DNA of 41,580 nt from Mesostigma viride (GCA_009746045.1 RPFO01001037.1:1-41580); one strand, 5' to 3'; counted from the first letter of the stretch, positions 1-11,351 are shown. Numbers and translations are program-made. Notes: a model not told the origin generated them from the sequence alone.

Positions 1-1720
1 CGAGGCGCGCGCGCTTCCGGCGTTTCTTTTTGGTGCCAGCGCCTGCCGTCTCCAGCGGACGCTTCTGGGCTGCACCCGCAATTTCCTTGCCCGAACGGCC
101 GTTGGGATTGGAAAATATCCTCCCCCTCAGGCCGCTTCCCAAGTACCTTCAGAAGGACCTTAAACCCATCCACCTGCTCCTTTGACCCAATGAAGATCAC
201 GGGTGGGTTGAAGAATCCCGTAAAATCGCCTAGGTACGACGACCAGCGTCCTTCACACCATTGAAATCTCCACAATCCTTCGCCGCCTTCCAGTCCCTTT
301 TCTCCACCCACGCACCCGTTCGACCCTTCAACAATTCCTCATCATTCCACAGCTTCGCGTGGTGTTCCAAATTCAGCAGCCATATCCCATTCTTGATATC
401 CGGCTGGTTCACCCCCCCTTCCTCTTCACAACAAATTCGAACCCCTCCATTGCATTAAGTACCACTTGAGCCAACCGTGTCGGCCCATCGCTTTTCTCCC
501 ACGCGAAAGTCTTCATCATGAACTCACAGGTCGTTTCCCCGTCAGACCCGTAAACTTTCTTAGAAATCCACGGGCCCTGCTGCTCGATTTCGGATGCCAG
601 CTCCTCCGACCCAAACTTCCGCGGGGGTTCCCGCTTCTCCCCCACCTTTTTTTGGCGACCCGACTGGACGTCCTCTGCCTCGCATGTTCGGCTTGGCCTT
701 CCTCCGGCACAGCCCCCGTCACCACCACAGCCCCCGCCACAGGCTGTACGGGTTGGGGCACCACAGCCTGTTCGGTTGGGGGTTCGGGCGCAATCAGGAC
801 CCACCATTTCGTTTCCTCCTTGTGGGTCGTCCAAAAATCGTCCTCTCCAGCAGTGCAAGTGGGAAGGTGGAATCGTCCCTCCCCGTTGGCCTGATAACCG
901 CCCTTAGTCTCTTGGCAGCTACAGCGACCGTATCGGCCACCCTCTGAAGGGCGCTGTCGGATTCCGAAGGCTGCATCGGCAACCAGCCGAGGTCGCGTGG
1001 TTCGGGGTATTTCCCCAAATCGCGGTTGTAGATCATGAAAAGCTGGACATCACCTCGCAGAAGATCTTGGCCATGTATGTCAGGTCATACAAGCACTGAG
1101 GAGGAACGTGTTTGGCCTTCACGGTTGCCATGATAGACGGCCAGAATCGAAAGCGGGCTAGACTCCTCCACCCTTCCTGTTTGATCCCCCCCCCTTCCTC
1201 ATCACCCTTCCCTCCCCGTCCAGCTTGTCCGCTGCCACGATGTCCAGAAACTCTGCAAGCTCCTTGGCCAGCTTGTCCTCAATCGGCATTCCACATCTAC
1301 TGTCGTCGTTCGGAGCGACCGTTTCATCCTTCACAGCCGAGATGAAGTCGTAGACTTGGGTTTTCTCCGATTCGGACAAACCACCCTCGTTCAATCGCCC
1401 TCCAACCCGCTCCTCACCACCCTCCTCCCCCTCCCCGTCCTTCCTTGCCTTCTCAGTGCTGCTTGAACCCCATGAATCAAATTCCATATTTCTTTCTGGT
1501 CCTGAAGGGGCACCTCCGGCTTATCCCAGGATTCCTCCATGTGCGTCTTGAAATAGTTGTGCACTTCCAGCAGCGCCGTCCCCCTCGACTTTTTGGAAAC
1601 GGCCTCGTCTTCTGCATTCAGCCCCCCTCCGATCAGGGCAACCCTCCGATGCGCCTCTCTCCCCTGCATGCATGAAATGTGAATCAGTGTTTGAGACAAA
1701 AAACGGTCATACAACACACG
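1..1720 (-). pseudogene. Frameshifted coding region, unknown product, runs off left edge
   Basis: The minus strand reads as one long protein-like stretch if the frame is changed several times. Clear pieces are KTQVYDFISAVKDE (about 1360-1320), WTTHKEETKWWVLIAP (about 840-790), WISKKVYGSDGETTCEF (about 570-520), NGIWLLNLEHHAKLWNDEE (about 395-340) and GFFNPPVIFIGSKEQVDGF (about 220-165). The frame changes fall close to homopolymers (C9 at about 1187, T7 at about 648, C7 at about 412). The left end reads a basic nuclear-localisation-like tail, KKKRRKRAR, between 37 and 6. I recognise no family. It is either a decaying gene or a real gene with homopolymer errors. The left end of the gene may lie outside the window. 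A degenerate palindrome (cccgaacggccgttggg) sits inside it near 90-106. Confidence 0.4.
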
Positions 1721-1792
1721 ACTGACATTTTGTCCTTACACTTTGGAAGATCGGCCGTTCCCGAACAAAAATCACACCCTAATTTCCAGGTT

Positions 1793-2219
1793 CCAACGGC
1801 CGTTGGCGCAAGAAAAATCACACCCTAATTTCCAGGTTCCAACGGCCGTTGGCGCAAGAAAAATCACACCCTAATTTCCAGGTTCCAACGGCCGTTGGCG
1901 CAAGAAAAATCACACACTAATTTCCAGGTTCCAACGGCCGTTGGCGCAAGAAAATCACACCCTAATTTCCAGGCTCCAACGGCCGTTGGCGCAAGAAAAA
2001 TGTCGACCGAATTTCCAGGTTCCAACGGCCGTTGGCGCAAGAAAAATATCAACCAAATTTCCAGGTTCCAACGGCCGTTGGCGCAGGAAAAATGACACCC
2101 TAATTTCCAGGTTCCAACGGCCGTTGGCGCAAGAAAAATCACACACTAATTTCCAGGTTCCAACGGCCGTTGGCGCAAGAAAAATCACACCCTAATTTCC
2201 AGGTTCCAACGGCCGTTGG
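1793..2219. repeat. 46-bp tandem array with palindrome CCAACGGCCGTTGG (10 copies)
   Basis: Exact palindromes start at 1793, 1839, 1885, 1931, 1976, 2022, 2068, 2114, 2160 and 2206, so the period is 46 bp (once 45). The spacer is nearly constant: GCGCAAGAAAAATCACAC, then CCTAATTTCCAGGTT. A few units differ (tgtcgaccg, tatcaacca). The last palindrome ends 17 bp before the stop codon of the minus-strand gene ending at 2237, so the array lies in its 3' flank. A degenerate copy (tcggccgttcccg) precedes the array near 1751. Confidence 0.95.
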
Positions 2220-2236
2220 CGCAAGAAAAATAACAT

Positions 2237-3433
2237 CTAGTGCCTAAAACGTTCCCACACCCGATCCGTTATATTTACCTTTTGCGTCCGCATGTCCTTC
2301 ATGGGCGGGATCAGTGCTTCCCCCTCCACCTCCCAGCCCTTGAGCACGTCCAGATTGGTGTACTTGAACTTCTCCGCGTCCCTCACCAACCCCCTCCACA
2401 AATCAAACGCCTCGTCGGTTGTCTCCACGAACTTGCCCTTTTGTTTACCCGCAATCTCGCCAGCTATCGCAGTACTCACTTGCTCGTCAGAGCCCTCGAA
2501 AATCACGGACTTCAACATCTGTGTGTAGTGGTTGCCGTCCAGCACGGCAAACTGCACAAACACGCAAGGCGTCTGGTCTGGAAATTTACCCTTAAGGCCG
2601 GCATGGTCCGAGATGTTCAAGCTCCCCAGCGCGGATTTCGTCAGGTCAACTACTGCCTCACGCTCAGATTCATTTGACCACTCGGACGGATCCAACTCCA
2701 TGGTGATCAACTCGTCTGAGCAAGCGGCCGCCATGTCCTTCAGGGAGTCCGTCCGGAGAATGGACATGGCTTCCTCGGCCGTTGGCGAACGATAGTATCC
2801 GAACCTCTGCACGGCACGGTCACTGTCGTCCCCCGTCAGTATTTTAATGTGGTAAGGAACCTTTTCACTCCTCTGCACCCATAAATTGTAGAGACCTGGA
2901 TCACGGTCTGCCAGCACCTGCCACGCAAACCGGAAGATCGGCACGGCACATTTTGCTTTTGTCAGACTTGTGCCGGCCCCCACGAACCACGGCGCGAGCC
3001 CCCTACAATTCCGCACCGTCACCGTCCGATGCCGCATGAGTTCCGGGAGTTGGCACAAGTTCTCCGTGGGGGCCCGTACTTGAGTCGCAATCGCGGACCC
3101 CCCCACGATGTCGACATCGTCTGGAACTAGGCGTATCTTCTGCCGCAGATGAAACGCCGCCTGTATGGTGTCAGTTAGATTCTTGTCGTGCACTTGAGAG
3201 GACGGCGCTGGCTCCCAGGAGTCCAAAATGCTGGGCTTCGCATTTCCAGCACGTGTCGTCAGCAGCCCCTTCCTCTCAAAGGTCTTCACAATCACCGACC
3301 ATAAGTCGGTGCCCGGTGCTCGTTGGCGCCATTCCTCAAAAAATGTTGTGAGATGCCTTTCCGCACACCCATGTTCAACCTTGTAAGCCAACCTCCTCCG
3401 CTCTTCGTCCGATCTCGGCCTGGACGGACGCCC
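2237..3433 (-). CDS. Unknown protein, last exon (398 codons plus stop)
   Basis: This is the large exon of a minus-strand gene of unknown function. It is open from GRPSRPRSDEERRRLAYK to the end ...VNITDRVWERFRH and its stop at 2237. Reading could continue upstream to about 3511, but that stretch translates a copy of the palindrome repeat (MLFFRRRPLEHS), so I do not believe it. Instead a good acceptor, tttttgtatgtgatcag, ends at 3434, giving exon 2237-3433. It joins in phase 0 to the proline-rich exon at 8392-8706. Readable stretches include EEWRQRAPGTDLWSVIVK, LAPWFVGAGTSLTKAK and WVQRSEKVPYHIKILTGDD. I see no signal peptide or membrane segment, and no domain I can name. Splicing is inferred from consensus and matching phase only. 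Confidence 0.6.
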   Translation of the reverse strand, partial: GRPSRPRSDEERRRLAYKVEHGCAERHLTTFFEEWRQRAPGTDLWSVIVKTFERKGLLTTRAGNAKPSILDSWEPAPSSQVHDKNLTDTIQAAFHLRQKIRLVPDDVDIVGGSAIATQVRAPTENLCQLPELMRHRTVTVRNCRGLAPWFVGAGTSLTKAKCAVPIFRFAWQVLADRDPGLYNLWVQRSEKVPYHIKILTGDDSDRAVQRFGYYRSPTAEEAMSILRTDSLKDMAAACSDELITMELDPSEWSNESEREAVVDLTKSALGSLNISDHAGLKGKFPDQTPCVFVQFAVLDGNHYTQMLKSVIFEGSDEQVSTAIAGEIAGKQKGKFVETTDEAFDLWRGLVRDAEKFKYTNLDVLKGWEVEGEALIPPMKDMRTQKVNITDRVWERFRH

Positions 3434-3482
3434 CTGATCACATACAAAAAACATACAGATAGCCGGAAGGTCAGTACTATGT

Positions 3483-4186
3483 TCCAACGGCCGTCGCCGG
3501 AAAAATAACACCCTAATTTCCAGGTTCCAACGGCCGTTGGCGCATGAAAATCACACCCTAATTTACAGGTTCCAACGGCCGTTGGCGCATGAAAATCACA
3601 CCCTAATTTCCAGGTTCCAACGGCCGTTGGCGACAGAAAAATAACACCCTAATTTCCAGGTTCCAACGGCCGTTGGCGCGAGAAAAATGACACCCTAATT
3701 TCCAGGTTCCAACGGCCGTTGGCGCAAGAAAAATCACATCCTATTTTCCAGGTTCCAACGGCCGTTGGCGCAAGAAAAATCACACCCTAATTTCCATGCA
3801 GGTTCCAACGGCCGTTGGCGCGAGAAAAATGACACCTTCATTTCCATGTTCCAACGGCCGTTGGCGACAGAAAAATAACACCCTAATTTCCAGGTTCCAA
3901 CGGCCGTTGTTGGCGCATGAAAATCACACCCTAATTTACAGGTTCCAACGGCCGTTGGCGCATGAAAATCACACCCTAATTTACAGGTTCCAACGGCCGT
4001 TGGCGCGAGAAAAATGACACCCTAATTTCCAGTTTCCAACGGCCGTTGGCGACAGAAAAATAACACCCTAATTTCCAGGTTCCAACGGCCGTTGGCGCAT
4101 GAAAATCACACCCTAATTTACAGGTTCCGACGGCCGTTGGGCAAAAAAAAATAACACCCTAATTTCCAGATTGCAACGGCCGTAGG
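3483..4186. repeat. Second 45-46-bp palindrome array (about 16 units)
   Basis: Twelve exact CCAACGGCCGTTGG copies start at 3527, 3572, 3617, 3663, 3709, 3755, 3805, 3851, 3945, 3990, 4036 and 4082. Decayed copies lie at 3483 (ccgtcgcc), 3897 (an inserted gtt), 4127 (ccgacgg) and 4173 (caacggccgtagg). The spacer is the same family as in the 1.8-2.2 kb array, with CGCATGAAAATCACAC and CGACAGAAAAATAACAC variants. Decay is concentrated at the two edges, as expected if the interior is homogenised by unequal exchange. Confidence 0.95.
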
Positions 4187-4206
4187 CGCAAGAAAATCAA
4201 GCAAGA

Positions 4207-7200
4207 AAAGGACAAGGACAAGGACAAGGACAAGGACAAGGACAAGGACAAGGACAAGGACAAGGACAGGACAAGGACAAGGACAAGGACAAGGACAAGG
4301 ACAAGGACAAGGACAAGGACAAGGACAAGGACAAGGACAAGGACAAGGACAAGGACAAGGACAAGGACAAGGACAAGGACAAGGCTGGACAAGGACAAGG
4401 ACAAGGACAAGGACAAGGACAAGGACAAGGACTGGACAAGGACAAGGACAAGGACAAGGACAAGGACAAGGACAAGGACAAGGACAAGGACAAGGACAAG
4501 GACAAGGACAAGGACAAGGACAAGGACAAGGACAAGGACAAGGACAAGGACAAGGACAAGGACAAGGACAAGGACAAGGACAAGGACAAGGACAAGGACA
4601 AGGACAAGGACAAGGACAAGGTGCTGGCACAAGGACAAGGACAAGGACAAGCTGGCACAAGGACAAGGACAAGGACAAGGACAAGGACAAGGACAAGGAC
4701 AAGGACAAGGACAAGGACAAGGACAAGGACAAGGACGAGGACAGGACGAGGACAAGGACAAGGACAAGGACAAGGACAAGGACAAGGACAAGGACAAGGC
4801 AAGGACAAGGACAAGGACAAGGACAAGGACAAGGACAAGGACAAGGACAAGGACAAGGACAAGGACAAGGACAAGGACAAGGACAAGGACAAGGACAAGG
4901 ACAAGGACAAGGACAAGGACAAGGACAAGGACAAGGACAAGGACAAGGACAAGGACAAGGACAAGGACAAGGACAAGGACAAGGACAAGGACAAGGACAA
5001 GGACAAGGACAAGGACAAGGACAAGGACAAGGACAAGGACAAGGACAAGGACAAGGACAAGGACAAGGACAAGGACAAGGACAAGGACAAGGACAAGGAC
5101 AAGGACAAGGACAAGGACAAGGACAAGGACAAGGACAAGGACAAGGACAAGGACAAGGACAAGGACAGGACAAGGACAAGGACAAGGACAAGGACAAGGA
5201 CAAGGACAAGGACAAGGACAAGGACAAGGACAAGGACAAGGACAAGGACAAGGACAAGGACAAGGACAAGGACAAGGACAAGGACAAGGACAAGGACAAG
5301 GACAAGGACAAGGACAAGGACAAGGACAAGGACAAGGACAAGGACAAGGACAAGGACAAGGACAAGGACAAGGACAAGGACAAGGACAAGGACAAGGACA
5401 AGGACAAGGACAAGGACAAGGACAGGACAAGGACAAGGACAAGGACAAGGACAAGGACAAGGACAAGGACAAGGACAGGACAAGGACAAGGACAAGGACA
5501 AGGACAAGGACAAGGACAAGGACAAGGACAAGGACAAGGACAAGGACAAGGACAAGGACAAGGACAAGGACAAGGACAAGGACAAGGACAAGGACAAGGA
5601 CAAGGACAAGGACAAGGACAAGGACAAGGACAAGGACAAGGACAAGGACAAGGACAAGGACAAGGACAAGGACAAGGACAAGGACAAGGACAAGGACAAG
5701 GACAAGGACAAGGACAAGGACAAGGACAAGGACAAGGACAAGGACAAGGACAAGGACAAGGACAAGGACAAGGACAAGGACAAGGACAAGGACAAGGACA
5801 AGGACAAGGACAAGGACAAGGACAAGGACAAGGACAAGGACAAGGACAAGGACAAGGACAAGGACAAGGACAAGGACAAGGACAAGGACAAGGACAAGGA
5901 CAAGGACAAGGACAAGGACAAGGACAAGGACAAGGACAAGGACAAGGACAAGGACAAGGACAAGGACAAGGACAAGGACAAGGACAAGGACAAGGACAAG
6001 GACAAGGACAAGTGCTGGACAAGGACAAGGACAAGGACAAGGACAAGGACAAGGACAAGGACAAGGACAAGGACAAGGACAAGGACAAGGACAAGGACAA
6101 GGACAAGGACAAGGACAAGGACAAGGACAAGGACAAGGACAAGGACAAGGACAAGGACAAGGACAAGGACAAGGACAAGGACAAGGACAAGGACAAGGGG
6201 ACAAGGACAAGGACAAGGACAAGGACAAGGACAAGGACAAGGACAAGGACAAGGACAAGGACAAGGACAAGGACAAGGACAAGGACAAGGACAAGGACAA
6301 GGACAAGGACAAGGACAAGGACAAGGACAAGGACAAGGACAAGGACAAGGACAAGGACAAGGACAAGGACAAGGACAAGGACAAGGACAAGGACAAGGAC
6401 AAGGACAAGGACAAGGACAAGGACAAGGACAAGGACAAGGACAAGGACAAGGACAAGGCTGGACAAGGACAAGGACAAGGACAAGTGCTGGACAAGGACA
6501 AGGACAAGGACAAGGACAAGGACAAGGACAAGGACAAGGACAAGGACAAGGACAAGGACAAGGACAAGGACAAGGACAAGGACAAGGACAAGGACAAGGA
6601 CAAGGACAAGGACAAGGACAAGGACAAGGACAAGGACAAGGACAAGGACAAGGACAAGGACAAGGACAAGGACAAGGACAAGGACAAGGACAAGGACAAG
6701 GACAAGGACAAGGACAAGGACAAGGACAAGGACAAGGACAAGGACAAGGACAAGGACAAGGACAAGGACAAGGACAAGGACAAGGACAAGGACAAGGACA
6801 AGGACAAGGACAAGGACAAGGACAAGGACAAGGACAAGGACAAGGACAAGGACAAGGACAAGGACAAGGACAAGGACAAGGACAAGGACAAGGACAAGGA
6901 CAAGGACAAGGACAAGGACAAGGACAAGGACAAGGACAAGGACAAGGACAAGGACAAGGACAAGGACAAGGCTGGACAAGGACAAGGACAAGGACAAGGA
7001 CAAGGACAAGGACAAGGACAAGGACAAGGACAAGGACAAGGACAAGGACAAGGACAAGGACAAGGACAAGGACAAGGACAAGGACAAGGACAAGGACAAG
7101 GACAAGGACAAGGACAAGGACAAGGACAAGGACAAGGACAAGGACAAGGACAAGGACAGGACAAGGACAAGGACAAGGACAAGGACAAGGACAAGGACAA

Positions 7201-8352
7201 GGACAAGGACAAGGACAAGGACAAGGACAAGGACAAGGACAAGGACAAGGACAAGGACAAGGACAAGGACAAGGACAAGGACAAGGACAAGGACAAGGAC
7301 AAGGACAAGGACAAGGACAAGGACAAGGACAAGGACAAGGACAAGGACAAGGACAAGGACAAGGACAAGGACAAGGACAAGGACAAGGACAAGGACAAGG
7401 ACAAGGACAAGGACAAGGACAAGGACAAGGACAAGGACAAGGACAAGGACAAGGACAAGGACAAGGACAAGGGCGGACAAGGACAAGGACAAGGACAAGG
7501 ACAAGGACAAGGACAAGGACAAGGACAAGGACAAGGACAAGGACAAGGACAAGGACAAGGACAAGGACAAGGACAAGGACAAGGACAAGGACAAGGACAA
7601 GGACAAGGACAAGGACAAGGACAAGGACAAGGACAAGGACAAGGACAAGGACAAGGACAAGGACAAGGACAAGGACAAGGACAAGGACAAGGACAAGGAC
7701 AAGGACAAGGACAAGGACAAGGACAAGGACAAGGACAAGGACAAGGACAAGGACAAGGACAAGGACAAGGACAAGGACAAGGACAAGGACAAGGACAAGG
7801 ACAAGGACAAGGACAAGGACAAGGACAAGGACAAGGACAAGGACAAGGACAAGGACAAGGACAAGGACAAGGACAAGGACAAGGACAAGGACAAGGACAA
7901 GGACAAGGACAAGGACAAGGACAAGGACAAGGACAAGGACAAGGACAAGGACAAGGACAAGGACAAGGACAAGGACAAGGACAAGGACAAGGACAAGGAC
8001 AAGGACAAGGACAAGGACAAGGACAAGGACAAGGACAAGGACAAGGACAAGGACAAGGACAAGGACAAGGACAAGGACAAGGACAAGGACAAGGACAAGG
8101 ACAAGGACAAGGACAAGGACAAGGACAAGGACAAGGACAAGGACAAGGACAAGGACAAGGACAAGGACAAGGACAAGGACAAGGACAAGGACAAGGACAA
8201 GGACAAGGACAAGGACAAGGACAAGGACAAGGACAAGGACAAGGACAAGGACAAGGACAAGGACAAGGACAAGGACAAGGACAAGGACAAGGACAAGGAC
8301 AAGGACAAGGAAAAGGAGAAGGACAAGGACAAGGACAAGGACAAGGACAAGG
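4207..8352. repeat. AAGGAC hexanucleotide satellite, about 4.1 kb
   Basis: This is an almost unbroken (AAGGAC)n tract of roughly 690 units. It is interrupted by rare variants (GCTGGAC near 4384, 6458 and 6971; GTGCTGG near 4621, 6012 and 6485; GGCGGAC near 7472) and single-unit indels that shift the phase. All six frames are open over long stretches and encode dipeptide repeats (KD, RT, GQ, SL, VL, CP). These are artefacts of the repeat, not genes. Both edges carry a piece of the palindrome repeat spacer (GGCGCAAGAAAATCA at about 4185 and 8354), so the satellite grew inside one unit of that array. Confidence 0.97.
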
Positions 8353-8391
8353 ATGGCGCAAGAAAATCACATCCTTGTGCGTAACACCTAC

Positions 8392-8706
8392 CCGGACAGC
8401 TGGCAGTGTGTGGTGGGTTGCTTTTCCAGTTGCTGCCGTCGCGGCATCGGAACCCGATGACCCAGAAGCCGCCGATTTCCTCCGCTCCTTCGCCGCCTTT
8501 GCTGCATGAACGCCGCGCGCCTCTTGCCCCGACGATGGTGCGGGGGGAGGGGGCATTTGCTGTGCTGCCGCTGCAGCTTCCGACGGCGCGGAAGGGCCGG
8601 CGGCGGGAGGGGGCAACAACGGTGGCGGCGGAGAGCCCGGCGGTGGGGGCGCCGGCGGCGGGGGCGCCGGCGGAGGGGAACGCGGGTGGTTGTGCGTACA
8701 AGCACG
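8392..8706 (-). CDS. Proline-rich exon of the gene ending at 2237
   Basis: This stretch of 105 codons is open in one frame and flanked by GTGTCACAG| upstream and |GTAGGT downstream, both phase 0. The product begins RACTHNHPRS, then has a proline tract (PPPAPPPPAPPPPGSPPPP), an Ala/Ser/Gln-rich linker, a basic stretch (KAAKERRKS) and a Ser/Ala tail ending LPAVR. It would join directly to GRPSRPRSDEERRR of the exon at 2237-3433. Low-complexity proline-rich N-termini suggest an interaction or linker region. No start codon is assigned: an ATG at 8841 is in frame, or there may be a further upstream exon. Confidence 0.45.
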
Positions 8707-8977
8707 CTGTGACACGCAGACGACAAAGAAGAAATCCGCCGAATATGTTAGCAAGCGGTGCGGTGCAGCACACACATCTGACAAAGCTATTAGGTCAACC
8801 CTTAAAACCGTGTCCAACTGCCCGCTATAAAAACCGGGCAATTGTCACTTTCCATGATAATGTCCACAAACCAACCTAATAGTTAGTTATGGTCCATTAT
8901 AGGACACAAGCACACACATATATTCACCACCTTGGGGGTCATGTCATTGGTCACATTGCAATGTCCTATGGGTGCCA

Positions 8978-9067
8978 AATATAGCACCCCCTGACATAAA
9001 GGAAGCTAGTAAAGGGCTCATGAATATAGCACCCCCTGACATAAAGGAAGCTAGTAAAGGGCTCATG
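8978..9067. repeat. Two-copy 45-bp direct repeat
   Basis: The word AATATAGCACCCCCTGACAT and the following bases to GGGCTCATGA occur twice in tandem with no change (8978-9022 and 9023-9067). The surrounding 8.85-9.45 kb has no gene I can support. Confidence 0.9.
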
Positions 9068-9457
9068 AACACCAAGGTTGCATGTGGAGGAGCAGGGACC
9101 CAGCTGCAAGCTCTAACAATAAATGCCCACTACAAATAGCGGACAGTTTGGTTGGTGACACCTGCTAGCATTACAAAGCTCAATTCTCATCCCGTAGCAA
9201 CAAAAATGTAATGTCCGCTGTAAATATCACTCAAAACGGCTAAAGGGTTAAAACGAAGTTGTAGTTGTTTTGCGGCATCAAGTTTCAAAGTACGTACTGG
9301 GATACCCTTCGCCAGCCTGCTTGGCATCGAGTAGGATAAGATCTTGGAACCAGTAAGGGGGCTTCGCTTGTTGCGGCAGATGGTGCAATCCATTGTGATC
9401 TGCGCGCAAAACATACACAAACGAACAACCCTCATAGGTTGAGCAATCCAGAAAATC

Positions 9458-9735
9458 ATGCCATTACTGTAACAACATGGGCAAAGCATACACAAACGAA
9501 CAACCATCATAGATTGAGCTAGCAATCCACAACATTATGCCATTACTGTAACAACATGGGCAAAGCATACACAAACGAACAACCATCATAGATTGAGCTA
9601 GCAATCCACAACATCATGCCATTACTGTAACAACATGGGCAAAGCATACACAAACGAACAACCATCATAGATAGAGCAATCCACAACATCATGCCATTAA
9701 TGTAATAACATGGGCAAAACATACACAAACAAATA
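9458..9735. repeat. 79-bp tandem repeat, about 3.5 copies
   Basis: Units starting ATGCCATTACTGTAACAACA are at 9458, 9537, 9616 and 9691 (spacing 79, 79, 75). Each contains CACAAACGAACAACCATCAT and GCAATCCACAACAT. A truncated unit lies just upstream, from about 9412. No gene is supported here. Confidence 0.9.
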
Positions 9736-9920
9736 GCCATGATAGGGCATTAAGAGAATAGCCATGATTGGGGCAATAAGAGAATTTTTTTGTTCAATTC
9801 AATGATCACAATTTATGCACACAGTCGATGCATTCATAAATGAGGCAGGTTCTTCCGAAAATTGGCTCCGTCGTAGAGTGTCAACGGCCAACTTGCAAAC
9901 ACGCACGTTACATGATATAC

Positions 9921-10330
9921 ATACCTAGTCATTATGGTCCTATACAAACGCCAGAAGGGCCTAATACCGGTTTAATTGGATCTTTAGCTACGCATAGTAA
10001 AGTAAATGAATATGTTTTCCTGTCCTTTTTATACATTACAAAAAAATCAAGTAATTAAAAGTGAAATACCTATTTTTATACCTCCAGATCAACAAGATCA
10101 ATTTAAATTCGCCCCAGAATATTTATTACTTTCTTGTTACTCTAGTGTTGAAAATAATTATGTTCCTGTGCGATATAAACCAGAATTTAGTAGTAAAGCA
10201 GAAGAAGTCGATTATTTGGGGATTTCTCTAACGCAAGCTTCAATAGCTACTTCATTTATTCCCTTGGTGGAACATGATGATGCAAACCGAGCATTAATGG
10301 GTTGTAATATGCAAAGACAAGCAGTTCCAT
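9921..10330 (+). pseudogene. rpoB: Plastid rpoB fragment in the nuclear genome (NUPT)
   Basis: This is part of the plastid-encoded RNA polymerase beta subunit. The first part reads [20 protein letters not shown], then [11 protein letters not shown]. In RpoB proteins HYG is followed by RIC before PIQTPEGPN, so three codons are missing in frame. After VNEY near 10013 the frame shifts, then reads [37 protein letters not shown] and [15 protein letters not shown], ending CNMQRQAVP at about 10330. RpoB normally continues for hundreds more residues, so both ends are truncated. The stretch is much more AT-rich than its neighbours, as expected of plastid DNA. It is non-functional here. Confidence 0.9.
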
Positions 10331-10568
10331 GACACCAAGGTTGAGACTTGCATGCATGGGACAAGAAAAACCTCGTTGCAAGGGTTGAAACAATAACGAA
10401 ATTGTATGACGACAGACACATAAAATGTAAGGCTTGCTCAGTATTATTATTTACCCATCAATCAATTTTAAAGGCAAGGAAATGTTGAAATACGGACGAC
10501 CGTCCCAAGTTCGCCAGCATTAACAAAAGCATTTCTGTGACAAGAACAGTGGGCGACCATTCCCATTA

Positions 10569-11351
10569 TTATCTTTTCCTCTTTTGTTTCTTCCCCTTCC
10601 CGGACTCGCATTCATAACCGACGTCCGCCATCCCCAAACGATGCAAAATTTTGTTGGAGCTCTGCATCTTCTCCAACAGTTCTTGATCCGATTCCTCCTT
10701 TGCACGACGCGCTTCCTCTGCCTTCGCCTTTGCGGCCTCCACATCTGCATCTATATCCGCCTTCACCACCATCCTGATCAAACGGTCCCGCTCCTCAGGC
10801 CTCTTCGGCAGTCCCACCGGCTCTGCGGCAAGAAGAGCCTCCAAAATATCCTTGTGCAGTCTTTGTGCTTCCACAAATCCATTATTCGTCATCAAGGTGT
10901 ACGCGCATTCACGCGCCACACCCTGCAAGGAATCCCCCATGGTAACGTTAAGCCCATGAGCAAACCCGTACGCGCTGTCCCCCTCTGCCAAAATCTCGAG
11001 TCCCTGCCTGTCGAGGCGCACCAGCTCAACTTTCCGTTCCCCAGTGTGCGTTGCCGTGAAGTGGAGGACCGAGCGTGTCATTCCGGTCTTCCCCATCAAC
11101 ATCTGCAAACTTGCTACGTATGCGATCCCACGAGCGCACACGTCCTCCAACTTCTCGGCAAAAGGTAGATGTGTCTTGCAATACACATCCAATCCCTCCA
11201 GTGGTCTATCACATCTAAGAAATCCACACCCCCCGTATGGATCCTTGGCATGTTGGTACTCGAGGTCGTGCGCTTGTAGGAACTTGTAATGTTCCGCGCA
11301 CAGTCCCTCGACCCTTACGGGCTCCGTACAGATTTTGCATTTCGTTGCCAT
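10569..11351 (-). CDS. Small Cys/His-module protein A with basic coiled tail
   Basis: The product is about 260 aa if started at MATKCKICTEPV. This start is chosen because the related genes at 12150 and 13542 also begin two to five residues before their first cysteine; reading is open to 11402. Two N-terminal zinc-binding-like modules are visible: CKIC...GLCAEH (residues about 5-20), and C-x4-C-x10-C-x2-H in CGFLRCDRPLEGLDVYCKTH. The middle part (VELVRLDRQGLEILAEGDSA) is not recognised. Residues about 190-240 are charged and likely helical (DADVEAAKAKAEEARRAKEE). The end is strongly basic (GKGKKQKRKR), suggesting nuclear location. The general C-x4-C-xn-C-x2-H spacing resembles WRKY19-type and similar short fingers, but I make no functional call. 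No palindrome lies directly upstream, unlike most neighbours. Confidence 0.7.
   Translation of the reverse strand: MATKCKICTEPVRVEGLCAEHYKFLQAHDLEYQHAKDPYGGCGFLRCDRPLEGLDVYCKTHLPFAEKLEDVCARGIAYVASLQMLMGKTGMTRSVLHFTATHTGERKVELVRLDRQGLEILAEGDSAYGFAHGLNVTMGDSLQGVARECAYTLMTNNGFVEAQRLHKDILEALLAAEPVGLPKRPEERDRLIRMVVKADIDADVEAAKAKAEEARRAKEESDQELLEKMQSSNKILHRLGMADVGYECESGKGKKQKRKR

Larger units (their letters stand above)
3434..8391 (-). other. Predicted 4,958-nt intron containing two kinds of repeat
   Basis: The donor (minus strand GTCCGG|GTAGGT) is at 8391 and the acceptor (TGATCAG|GGG) is at 3434. Both exon ends are phase 0. Nearly all of the intron is the palindrome array at 3483-4186 and the AAGGAC satellite at 4207-8352. 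Without transcripts, the alternative is two separate genes. Confidence 0.45.

Noticed and set aside
3434-3511. N-terminal extension MLFFRRRPLEHS of the gene ending at 2237
   Set aside because: It translates a palindrome repeat unit (ccaacggccgtcgcc), and a good splice acceptor lies between it and the coding part.
1793-4186. CRISPR array (regular palindromic repeats with ~32-bp spacers)
   Set aside because: The spacers are nearly identical to each other rather than unique, the setting is eukaryotic and there are no cas genes. They are tandem repeats.
4118-8841. Very long open frames (up to about 1,560 codons) encoding KD, RT, GQ, SL or CP dipeptides
   Set aside because: All frames on both strands are open because the AAGGAC hexamer lacks stops. 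They are repeat artefacts. Only the proline-rich part at 8392-8706 has independent coding signs.
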